64,000 nucleotides of DNA, from NCBI RefSeq assembly GCF_024868665.1, contig NC_079908.1:2106702-2170701 (forward strand), read 5' to 3'. The notes beneath the pieces were generated by a model. The model did not search any database and was not told the DNA's origin. It saw nothing but the letters and a program-made list of their open reading frames with translations. Both the position numbers and the translations under genes were made by a program. Positions 38,001 to 50,532 of the stretch are shown in pieces. The number at the start of each line of letters is the position of its first letter. Positions within the stretch are counted from its first letter, which is position 1. Source of the stretch: Triplophysa rosa (Eukaryota > Chordata > Actinopteri > Cypriniformes > Nemacheilidae).

Positions 38001-41000
38001 ATGACTGCTAGCTTGCATGCTCTGAGACATATCCTAATGCTTGTGATGAGTTTAAAATATTGAGGAGAAGTTTTGCCACAACAGGAAAAAAGCTCTTTTA
38101 ATAGATAAGTGGGATTAGGGTCTAATATACACAATGACTTTTATAGCTGCTTTTATACGTTTTGTGAGCTCTTCCTGTCCAATTGCAGCGAATAGCTGAA
38201 GCTGTTCGCGTGGGGTTTTGCTACTAGTTGTATTAATGAATGCTTCATTGGCAAGCTGTGAAATTGTTATATTTTTTGTAATGACCTCAATTGATGATGA
38301 CAGACAAAAGTTTCTCCTGCTGTCAGTAGGGGCGCTAATCAAGTACACGCTCCTATGAGTTATATTTAAGGACAGGGACAAACAACTTATCTGGTCGTAT
38401 GGGCTCCTGCATATCATTACCGCATAAATAGCGCAAGGGTGTGATCACATAAGAGATAATGAGCTGAGACAGGATAAAATGTACCTGTCTTTTATTTCAT
38501 GCTTATTACAATTACAGATTTTAATTGGATCATTTAAAAGTGTCTGTGTAGCAACTATTCGCTGAGTTTGTTCATTTTATTGACGCGTTTTTGATAAATA
38601 TCTATGGAGGCCAGAGGTGGCTAGTAACGCGCTACATTTACTTCGTTACATTTGCTTGAGTAACTTTTTGGAAAATATGTACTTTTAAAGTAAAATTAAA
38701 AGTGGGTACTTTTATTTTTCTAATAGAAAATCTGTACTTTTACTTCGTTACACTGCGTTACGTTCCTTCGTTCTTTCATTTTAAAATATGCATTATAAAA
38801 CGCGTCGTTTAATTCAAGGTTGTCGTCTCGTGCATTCTCGAGTGATTGATTCTTTTGAGTAGATTCTTTTGGAAGCATTAATTGAATAATGGGCAAAACC
38901 GTCTGAATAGGTTCACGAATCAGTTCAAATTATTTGTTCAGTTCGCAGCATGATCTGAAGCGGCGGGTTACTCACTCCTAGTGGTAGGCGATACTGTAAA
39001 ATCTGGTATCGATCCGATATCAAGTAAATGCAGGGCCAGTATTGCCGATATCGATATCGATACCGATACCAATACTTTTTACTTTTAGAAAGCATTCACT
39101 TGAACTTACATTTACTTTCCTGTTGATGAAATGTCATGATTTATCAGATGAATGCATCATTAATATGCTAAATCTGAATACATTTTCATGACCACTAATA
39201 TATTTTGTGATTTGTGCTCTTAATGTGCGTGTAGGCTAATTAATCATGTAGATGTTAAAACACTGGACATCATTTAAACCAAATAAATCTATTTATTTAG
39301 TTATTTATTCCTGTAATCGAATTTGCAAACATGAACTTTGCACCAAATTATTACTGGAAAATAGTAACATTAACATATTAACAGAACTGAAAAACGATAT
39401 ATTACAAAACAATTTCTCGTTATCCCAATACTACTTCTATAGCTTAAAAAAAACAAAGTGGACAAAATTATTACTGAAGAACAAAGATTTTAAAACTGCT
39501 TTTCCATTTTTGTTCAGTGTTATGTTTAGAAAATAATAGAACAAATTAACATGGTTCCCTTTCATTACACTTTTTTAAGTGAATTTATAAACAAAGTGCA
39601 CACAATTGAGAAACAAAGGAAATAAAGTGCTTAAATAATAAAGTACTTATATAAAAGGCTTTTTACCCCCAAAGGCCCACTGCCATACAACGCAGTTCGC
39701 AGTGTTTTTATTCACCGAGGTGAAAAAACTCCACACGATGCGCCTCTTCTTTTCGCTGGCTGCAACAGCGTCTGCGTGCTTGCGCTTGGCGCTGCTGAGT
39801 CACGTGATAGCGGACTACAAAACACAGCAGGACAGGGAGGAGCAACGTGTGCAAAACTAGGTGTATGGGAAATAGTTTTTCTTCATTATACAATTTTTAG
39901 CTACATTAGTAAATAAATAAAACAAGTAGTAAAAACTAAAACATTAGTATCGATATTTTAATGTTAGGATCGATCCTTTTCGATACAACCTCAGTAGGAT
40001 CGATCCGCCCACCCCTACTCACTCCTCGTAGCGGGAAACTTAAGAACACGCAGAACACAAAGACGGATGATTGGATGAAGTGGATATGAACCTATATCTA
40101 TCAAAAACATATGCAAATGTGTCATATTGTTTGCCAGCAATGATAAATGCCCGTCATGTGTGCGCGCCCTGTTCGTCAAGCACAGCAACATAAGCGTGAC
40201 CTGGTAGACACAGAGACTGGGCTTGCTGAAGTTTGAAGAAGAGAAGGAAGAAAACTTGCTGATGGGCGTGTGGTTCACTGTTTACTGTATGTTTACAAGA
40301 GCTTTTCACAACACACATATGTGACACAACATGAGAAAACATGAGTTTTGTGTAAAATAAATTTGTATGTCATATAAGAGAGCACTGCAGATGTATTAGA
40401 ATCTAGATCATCTAAGGAAATGCTCTGAGTTTAGTTAAATGCATTGTAAACGCAAAACTCTGCAGGTTCACTTTAGTTTAACATGGTCTATTATGTAGGC
40501 TACATTGACATTGGGACTAGATGAAATTTAAAGAAATGCTTGTCTCTTCTGTGTTTGTCTCTGTGTGTATATTGAAAATATATCTGCTTATGATAATAAC
40601 AATTATTAAAAATATTGATGACGACTGAAGACGGAGGCTAAGACGACTGAAGGCGCACCCTGTTATATTTTTTTATTGACATAAAAAATTAGACCACTGT
40701 ATCAGTCGTACTGAGACATTTCAAATGATACCAAACATGCATATATCAACATGCATATAGCACAAAATTTACTAGCGTTGATACATGAGTTTTGTGTCAA
40801 TTCACAAAAGTTTTGCAAAGACTGCCTCGTATCATTTCAGTGCTCATCTTAGAATTCCTTGACACAGTATACGAGAACCGTCTGATTAAACGCAAAGCTT
40901 TTAATAACTTTTTATCATGAGTGTCTCTAGATGCTATATACAAAATTTTGTGCAAATGGGACCAGACATCCTCGTTTTCCAGGGACAGTCCTATTTTTTG

Positions 41001-44000
41001 GTGTTCTGTCCCCATCATCACGTCCGATACAACCCAAGTAGTGATCGCTGCAGACAGTAGAACTGCAGGTGGGAGGAGCCTACTCCACAAACTGCAAGTG
41101 GGAGGAGCTTAGGCCGCAAGTATAGGTTGTATTTTCACACGGTCATTGAGGATGGCAGGATGTAGAGAAAGTAATGTAAACACAATAAAATTACATTTTC
41201 ATCCTAGTTTAAAGTTTTCATTCTATCACAATTTGTCAAAATGCATCAGATGAATATACAATAAAACCCAAAACGAAAAATAAAGCTTTTTATGAACAAA
41301 GCACATTTTAGTCCACCGGAAGTTCAATCCAATGTGAAGTTATGGCCAGCATGCCATAATTAAAGCTTCAACAAATAAACACTCAGAAAAACATACGTCT
41401 ATACATTGATATAAATATAATAATTATGCCTAATCTTGTATTTTAATTTCAAAAACCACAATTTCTCTAAACCACTGCCGTTTCTATATATGTTACCAAT
41501 TATTAAAACAACCATTCACTGTTGTTCTGACATTTTGTGCTACAATCAGATTGTGCTGCCCTTTCAGGTGAGTTATGTTTAGGGTTTGGGTTGGAGGAGG
41601 GGTTAGTCTTGTTTTTTTATACAAAATGCAAAAACACAAAATACCACCAACTGTGTGGATCATGAACCAATTCTACAACATACCTACATTAAATAAACCA
41701 ATCAAAATCCTCTGGAGGTTTGTACAGCCTACTTGCGGCTAAAGTTCCACTCACTTGCGGCTGACCCGCACAACTGCAGCTAGCTCCGAACTTCGTTTTT
41801 ACCTAACTCAAACAACCAGCAAATATGATGAAAAAGCCTAATCATCATGCATAGTACCAGAGCAATCATGTAGTGGTTATTTACACCAGCAGAGGGAGCT
41901 GTGAGCTACACTTCTACACTTACTTGGTTGCGTGAATATACAATGAGACATGAAAAAGAAGAGTCAAAGTTATCGAGTTCAAGGTACTGATTACTCATGG
42001 TAAATTATAGTAAACCTTTAATTAATTTATTTGGGACTGAACAGGGAGCTGGATTGCTGTGCACAAATTTTTAAACTTTCCCATTAAGTTCCATCCTCAC
42101 AACGCAGAATTCCCACCACTGATAATGATTCCCACACATATCTACCACGTGAGTGAAAGTAAGCAGTGATATAAACAAATAAAAATTATATTTATCTACG
42201 CAATTTCACTGGCATCTATTACATTGACTGGCATCTGTTACATTACATGTAAGTCGCTTTGGATAAAAGCATATGCAGACAGAAATGTAAATGTAATGTA
42301 AAGGATATCTGTGCTCAAAATGAGACTAAATGCAAGTAAAAAACGTAATTAGGGATGGTGAAGGTCCTTTTGCAAAAGCACAAACATAAGAAGATCTTTT
42401 AAAAGGACTCATAGTATGAGCACTTTCAACAAGTTGGTATGATTTGTTTGGGTCTTCATGAAATGTCTGGAACATATTCTGTTTAAAAACACTCAATGGC
42501 TGTGTAAACAAAACCCTTTTTGCCTCGTCAAAAACAGCTATGCTCACAGCATCCCGTTTTGGTGCATGTCTCTTTAAATGATAATGAGTTACAGCGCACC
42601 CCACCCCCCTTCCGTACGGCGTGTCAACACGACACACGTGTAGTACTGCCATGGCAATGGTTTAGCTAAATTATGTTTCCTGAACTCCTCTGCGGTTAGT
42701 TTTGTTTTAAATGTCTCAAATCATTCGTCCGGAGATCTCAGCGGAATTACATGGATTTTAGCGCTTGTCGTTGAAAATATTATAACGTTACACACACATC
42801 ACGCGAGTGTTACGGTGGCGGGTGATGAAAGAGTCAAGGTATCAATAATACGTATATATTTAATGAACAAAAGAGGTAATAGTCAAACAAAGGAAAGAGC
42901 AGTAATAACTGTATAAACTAACATGTCCACCAACGTGTAGAAATGACCAAGAACAAAGGAAAAAGGCAGGGTGATGATAATGATAACAAACAGGTGCAGG
43001 TAAAATAAAAGAGGAACAAGTGAGGGAGCGTGGAGAAAATCAAGTCCTTGTGTAAAACGAGGAAAACTGAATAGGTGACAAACATGAATGTGACATAACA
43101 CAGCCCCCCGGAAGGCGCTACCTCGCACCGAGGAACAACAGGGTGGGGGGGGTGGGCATCCTGGAGGCTCGTGTCCGGCACTAGGTAATATCCAGGGAGC
43201 CTCCAAGACGGTGCTACCGACATCGGGTGTATGGTGGTGCCGGTAGATCAGGTGGCCACGGGGGGTGAGGACAGGTCTGGTGGCCACGGAAGTGAGGACG
43301 TGGAGGAGGATTCAAGAGGTGAGATGGGATGGGCCACCACCATGGGGACTACCGAAGACGGTGATGATGGAGTTGGAACCCACTGCACAGCCGAAGAGCC
43401 GCAGAGGTGAAGAGATGACGAGCAACCTGGCGGCCGCAACGTAGCTGCAGTGACGATCGCCCGAGATGACAGTGTGGGTTCAGAGGGCAGAGGATGAGCT
43501 GGAGCGACCAAGGGAGGAGGCAGAGCCTGAGGGAGGGCCAAGCAGGCTGTAGCCGAAGGGATGGAGGGCCGGAGAGCAGTGGACGGCCCGCAAGTCCGCA
43601 GCGGAGGTGTGACGACGACTGACCCAGGTGTAGCCGACTGACCGAGGGAGCCCGGTGACGCCGAATGGCCAAAGGTCCACGCTGGAGTCGAGGGTCTGAG
43701 GAGTGTAGGTGCAGGAGTCAGGACGAGGTGGAACAGAGCCATCCGAGGCTAGATGTGGAGCCACTGGTTCCTGACGTCCAGGAGGCGGCGGCTCCCGGTA
43801 GGCCCAAGGTGGAGCCCCACCACTGATTTTCGCTGGGCACTGGCAGTTCGGAGAAGTCTGGGAGGCCGGACGAGACCAACTCGAAGACCTCTGGAAGGCC
43901 GGACAGGACCGGCTCAAAGACCTCTGGAAGGCCGGACAGGACCGTCTCGAAAACCTCTGGAAGACCGGACAGGACCGGCTCAAGGCCGTTTCCCACGGCG

Positions 44001-47000
44001 ATGAGGCATTGTGGAGGAGTGCGGAATGGATATGGGACGAGCCAGAGCCAATTCCCCGCTATTGACTGGTTCTGAATGACGATCGCTCAAGTCCTCATCA
44101 GCTCTCCCGACGCAGAATGCAGAGCCCATCGCTTCGAGGACTCGATTAATGAAGTCCTCCAGCGGAAACTCATCCGTGTCGGGAAGCAGAATAAGGACGA
44201 GCAGATCGTCATCTAGGCCAGTCAGAAATAAGCGGTTTAAAAATGAATCACTCCAACTCACCCGAGAGCACAAACCTGCGAATTCCTCCACGTAGCTCTC
44301 CAGCGGCCGGCCATCCTGCCTTAGATCCAGCAGGGCAGCCTCTGAAGAGTGGATATATTCCATCACTGGAGGTCGTTTCTTCTGTTACGGTGGCGGGTGA
44401 TGAAAGAGTCAAGGTATCAATAATACGGATATATTTAATAAACAAAAGAGGTAATAGTCAAACAAATGAAAGTGCAGTAACAACTGTATAAACTAACATG
44501 TCCACCAACATGTAGGAATGACCAAGAACAAAGGAAAAAGGCAGGGTATAAATAATGTCCATGTGATGATAATGATAACAAACATGTGCGGTTAAAATAA
44601 ACGAGGAACAGGTGAGGGAGCGTGGAGAAAATCAAGTCCTTGTGTAAAACGAGGAAAACTGAATAGGTGACAAACATGAATGTGACAGTGAGAGCGTAAC
44701 TAGTATGCTGTGACAGATTTTTCAGCCTAAGGACGAATGATTCAAGATGTTTAAAAGAAAACTAACTGCAGTGTTCGCCCCTGTTCATTAGCAAAACAAA
44801 CAGCTTGCCGCAGCTGAACATATTAACGCACATAATGTATTAACATACATACAGCTAAACTCCAAGTGCCCATTTGCCAAATAACATATTGTAGTGTATG
44901 GTCGGATCAAAGTTTACCATCTGTGGTCGTAAAACACAGTAACCTCTCAGCAGGACTACGACCAGGCACCAACAAGTCTGGCCAAATGTCCTATTCTCAA
45001 CACCTTCATCACTGACCAGGACAGATTCGGATACTCTCCCCTAGACTTCAAAGGAGGTTCTTGGGGGAGACAGGACTGTTCACCAAAGTGAGAAAAGCCA
45101 TGTGGCCCCCAGGGACTGAGAGCCTCAAATTCTTCCAAAAGAATGTCTCTTTCTCTTTCCTTAGCCACAAAAGACTGGTTTAAAGTGTATACACATGAAT
45201 CTCCACATTGTATGCTTGTCTCTATGTTATTCTACTTCACCTATAACCTCAAAGGCATAAGTGCTTAGTGGTATTCTGTGTATATATACATTCTTGTCCA
45301 AACTACAGGTCAATGTAATTGTAACCCATTCATGTTTCATATCTACGTGTTTCCCTTTTCATGTCTTAGAATATGGTGTATAGCACAGTAATGTATTTTA
45401 TACCATACTCATTTTATTCTATTATAGAAGTCTATTCCTGCTCCGAACTCCCAGGCGACCATAAATGCAAATGAGTTAGTGTGCCGGACAAAGAAACATG
45501 TTTTCGCGCCCAAAACTATCTCATCACATTGGATCGCCCACCTTGGAGGGGCGTGACGCCCTCTGTGTTAAAACATCTGAACACGCAGGAAAGCTTACTC
45601 TTTTGTGTATGTTTGTTCGCTTGTGTGCGTTCGCACTCGTGCGCGTTCGTGTTCTTTCAACCTCTCGAGACCTGTCTCTCCTTAGAGATAGCTTCTTCCG
45701 GCAGTTTGTGTCAGCTAAATCCAACAGACTCACGGCTTGTTCTGAACACATCAGGACCCTTTGATACGTGCGCCAGCACGTGTCCCGAGAAACAAAGAAG
45801 TCAATGCAAGTATCTGAACTATTGATAACCAGTTGCGTATAAGCTTTTCCCCTTTTAAATAAGGAGATTGTACTCGATGGTTCGTGCAGATGTGAATAGC
45901 TGATTTAATACTGCCATTTTCCTTGCTTTATCTATTTCTTTCATTCTCTACTGTTTTACGTTTTTATGTTTGTTTGTTAATGTTTGGTTTGTGTTAGTTG
46001 ATTTTAGTTCCCCGTAGGGTAGATAAATAAACCGCATGTGTATCCACGCTCGAATTGTTTCTGTGTTTATTTATCACATATCAACGTCACTTAAACTGCT
46101 TGATTTCGTTAAGATTTCTGAAGTGGTACTGTACTACAGTAAGAATTTTTTTTTTCCAGGCCAGGGGAGTAATATTTCTTAGAGTTGATATACGATCTGC
46201 TGATCACTCGGTGGACGAGTGTATTTAGTTTGTCGCTGTTATTAGCTCTGATGCATCAGGTAAAGTGTATAAAATAATTAATGGTTAATCACCATTAATT
46301 ATTTGTAGGTTACTGTGTTTAAACTCATAGTTTCCCCGAAATACACTACAATATAAATATAGTGTAAGTTTAACACTGGCTTTGAATGTTCTATTTAGCC
46401 CGTGACTGACTTAGCTCCATTCGATATCATATGCTAACGTTATTCTCCTATATATACGGTACATGTACGTCAATTCAGACTGTTGATAAATATCACTTAC
46501 ATCGGCAGCTTTGTCTCGTTCAGTTTGTCTCGATCCCTCTTGAGGAACAACTTTAAAGATAATCCTGCTTGTACTGTCCCAGGTTGATAAAGCACTCCGG
46601 CTTGAAGTGATTCGCACAAACAAGCAGGTTTTTACTTATGGTTTCTGAGGGATTTCCACTAAAAAAAAAAAAATCCACTCCTGTCACTTCCGAGGTTAGG
46701 ACTATGTGCAACGACTACATTGCATGTTGCATGTTGTCCACGAACTTTAGCCATAGCGTCACGTACACCACTGTCGCTTGTGAAAACAACAATGGCGGCA
46801 ACGCCGTGGGTGGAATTGTGTAGATTAAGGGGGGGGGGTAATATTATAATAAGATCCTGCTTTTACGTCACAACAGGAACGAAATCTGAATGGCTCGATT
46901 TCTCACATGCTTGCAGGGAAAGGCTCATCAAAACAAACTTACTGGGATCTTGTTTTTCACGTTTTCTGGGTAGCTAGATGCACCGGGGACCCGATTATAT

Positions 47001-50000
47001 CACTTAAACACAGAAAAATTTGGATTTTAATACGATGACTCATTTAAAAGTTTCAATTACTGGTTGTAATGACTGTATACAGTTTGAGAAAATGAAAATA
47101 TTAAATACATCTAGAAAATGTAAGAATAGTAATTACAGTATAATTTGTCATGTGTTTTCATATTTGTTATATTTTTGTAGTGTTATTGAATTTTGTCTTA
47201 AATATGCAATACAGTTTTGATCATTTGCAAAGATTAGTATTCACTATTTTCATAGTGGACTGTTTTTTTCCATAGAGTTCTGGTTAACTTTATTAAAACC
47301 AGCTATGGTCAATTTGATCTGCAAACAATATTATACTATTGTAATGAATTGCAATAGTAAAAAAACTCAGTAATAATTGTAAGTGCAACAATAAAAAGAC
47401 AAAGACAAATTTAGACAAAAATTCTCATTCATTAATTATAAAAAATTAGATTTCGATGAAATTTTGACCATTTAAATGAAAGTGATGTGAGGCCAAGTAT
47501 GGTGTTCCATACTTGGAATTTGTGCTCTGAATTTAACCCATCCAAGTGCACACAGCAGTGAGTAACACACACACCCAGAGCAGTGAGCAGCCCTTGCTGC
47601 GCCACCCGGGGAGCAGTTGGTGGGAACGGTGCCTTGCCCAAGGGTCTCACCTCAGTCGTGGTATTGAAGGTGGAGGAGAGCACTGATCATTCACTCCCCC
47701 CACCAACAACAAAACTGGTACTGAGGCTTGAACCGGCAACGTTTGGGTTACAAGTCCGAGTCTCTAACCATTAGGTCACGACTGCCCCCGTAAACTAGGA
47801 AATTGACTAGGACATTTAACTAGGAAATTGCCCCGGTTTCCATTAAAAAATCTGGTCACCCTACTATACAAGAGCGGACTGACCAGAAATCTTTTAATAC
47901 ATTTTTGTCAGGAGTGTGGGTACATACAAAATTTTGTGCAAATAGGACAAACCCTAAAGGAGAAAAAAGGTAAGTTTTCATGATGGAAAATGATGCCATA
48001 GCGTGCATTCAAATCGTCACAAGCCAAGGATTCAGTAGAAAAAATTGTTACAGTATGAGCACAAATGTCAGTGAAACTTTGAACTGGTGGTGATACTTTG
48101 AAGTTTGAGTTTTCCACAATGACAGAAGAAGAATAATAGTTCTTCTGCTCAGTTTAATGAGATTTGCCATTTTTGCACCCATATTGCTATAATTTGAGAC
48201 CTTATTATATTCTCCTTGTTTTGTAACAGCAAATACAAATGTTTCTCTTCCCACAGTTGTTTGTGTTGTTTGGAAATAAATCTGCTAATGGCGTATGGGG
48301 TCATAACATCACTCCAGCAGAGCAGATTGGACCTGATGTCTCTCGGGAACTGAGGGCAGTGTTTATTCTCTCTAAATATCAAAAAGGACTTTACCGCAAA
48401 GCTCATCCACTTGCTACAAGCCAGAAACTCCTCAACCAGGTACAGTAACAAATAATGACATCAAGGATTATATTATTAATTTTTTTCAGTTTCAGTTTTA
48501 TGTTTTCTCCCCTCTGTTGATCTATAGAGGTTGCAGGAGGTGGTTAGTGGTCCTAATGTAGATGAGACTCTGTCTTTGCTGTGCTCTGGGGCGAGAGTTT
48601 TGTGCACTGGCACAGAGATCCCCTCCGCCATCAGCATAGCTGAGAGTTCTGGACAAGCCTTACAGACAGAACTGCTGCGACACAACGAGTTTGTGGGTAT
48701 GTTTTAGATGCAGGCCAATAAAGTTACGCATTTCACACAGATTCAAAATCTTGACTTTTTTTACAGCAAGTTACAGCGTTTTTTTTATATGTGTTCAAAA
48801 TGCTTTGTTTTACAGAGGCACCTCAGTTTGACAAAGTGAGATGTTCAGATGAAGAAATGGGTAAGGATGCAGTATTGTAATGGACACATGCTTGTCCTGT
48901 TTGAAGTTCACAGTCATAGTTAACAGTTTTAACATTTATTAATAGTGGGAACACATTTTCCAAACTATTCAACCATCTGTAGTGTATTTTGGGGAAACTA
49001 TGAGTTTAACCACGGTAACATATGTATAATTAATGGTGATTAACCATTAACTATTTTATACACCTTACCTGATGCAGAAGAATTAATAATAGCGACAGAC
49101 TAAATGTACTCGTCCAGTGAGTGATCAGCAGATCGTATATCAACTCTAAGAAATATTACTCCCCTGGCCTGGAAAAACAATATTCTTACTGTAGTACAGT
49201 ACCACTTCAGAAATCTTAATGAAATCAAGCAGTTTAAGTGACGTTGATATGTGATAAATAAACACAGAAACGATTCGAGCGTGGTTACAAATGCGGTTTT
49301 ATTTACTACACTAAAGGGGAAATAAAACCAACTAACTAACAAAGACCAAACAATAACAAACAAACATACAACATAAAAGCAGTAAAGAATGAAAGAAATT
49401 GACAAAACAAAGAGTGGCAATATTAAATCACCTATTCGCATCTGCATAAACCATCAAGGACAATCTCCTTATTTAAAAGGGGCAAAGCTTAAGCGCAGCT
49501 ATTTAGAAATAGATCAGATACTTGCATTGGCTTCCTGGTTGTGCTGGGACAAGTTCTGGTGCGCGTGCAAAAATGAGTCCTGATGAGTTCAAAGCAAGCG
49601 GGTGAGTCCATCGGATTCTTTCCTAGAACCGGATTGGCTGACGAAGGTAGAACGAATTTAGCCGAAGCAAACTGCTGGAAGAAACTATCTCCGAGGAGAG
49701 AGACAGGTCTCGAGAGGGTGCACGAACAACCTCTTTCCTCCGTGCACAGATGTTTTAACCCCGGGGGCGTCACGCCCCTCCAAGGTGGGCGATCCAATGT
49801 GATGAGATGCTTTTGGGCGCGAAAACATGTTTCTTTGTCCGGCACACTAACTCATTTGCATTTATGGTCGCCTGGGAGTTTGGAGCAGGAATAGACTTAG
49901 AATAGAATACAATGAGTATGGTATAAAATACATTACTGTGCTATACACCATATTCTAAGACATGAAAAGGGAAACACGTAGATATGAAACATGAAGGGGT

Positions 50001-50483
50001 TACAATTACATTGACCTGTAGTTTGGACAAGAATGTAAATATACACAGAATACCACTAAGCACATATGCCTTTGAGGTTACAGGTGAAGGAGAATAACAT
50101 AGAGACAAGCAAACAATGTGGAGATTCATGTGTATACACTTTAAACCAGTCTTTTGTGGCTAAGGAAAGAGAAAGAGACATTCTTTTGGAAGAATTTGAG
50201 GCTCTCAGTCCGTGGGGGCCACATGGCTTTTCTCACTTTGGTGAACAGTCCTGTCCTCCCCCAAGAACCTCCTTTGAAGTCCAGGGGAGAGTATTGGAAT
50301 CTGTCCTGGTCAGTGATGAAGGTGTTGAGATAGGGCAGTTGGACCAGACTCGTTGTTGCCTAGTTGAAGCTTGTTGTGTTTTTTACGATCCTAAATGGTA
50401 ACCTTTGATCCGACCAGACCCTACAGTCTTATTTTAATTTTTACAGTAATTCTGGTGTGTGTGTGTGTGTGTGTGTGTGCGTG

Positions 50484-50532
<49 letters not shown>

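Larger units (their letters stand above)
42808..44687 (-). mobile_element. LTR retrotransposon, gag-only, minus orientation
   Basis: Two direct LTRs, 42808-43095 and 44393-44687, begin TGTTACGGTGGCGGGTGATG and end GAATGTGACA. They are highly similar, the second carrying a short extra segment. Flanks GCGAG (42803-42807) and GTGAG (44688-44692) look like a 5-base target duplication with one change. The 1.3 kb interior has only gag-like and proline/serine-rich frames on the minus strand, without pol. It must have been moved by another element's enzymes. Confidence 0.85.

Noticed and set aside
38115..38417. 100-residue minus-strand frame
   Set aside because: No recognised domain and no splice context; kept only as a note.
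43248..43983. Long proline/serine-rich minus-strand frames
   Set aside because: Overlapping frames in low-complexity DNA of the LTR element. They are not listed as separate genes; part could be a gag tail.
45481..45825. 114-residue frame inside the LTR-like copy
   Set aside because: The inverted sister copy at 48978-50425 does not preserve it and no domain is seen.
47476..47789. Minus-strand tRNA gene
   Set aside because: Pol III boxes are present, but the sequence lacks a proper tRNA fold and continues into a SINE body.
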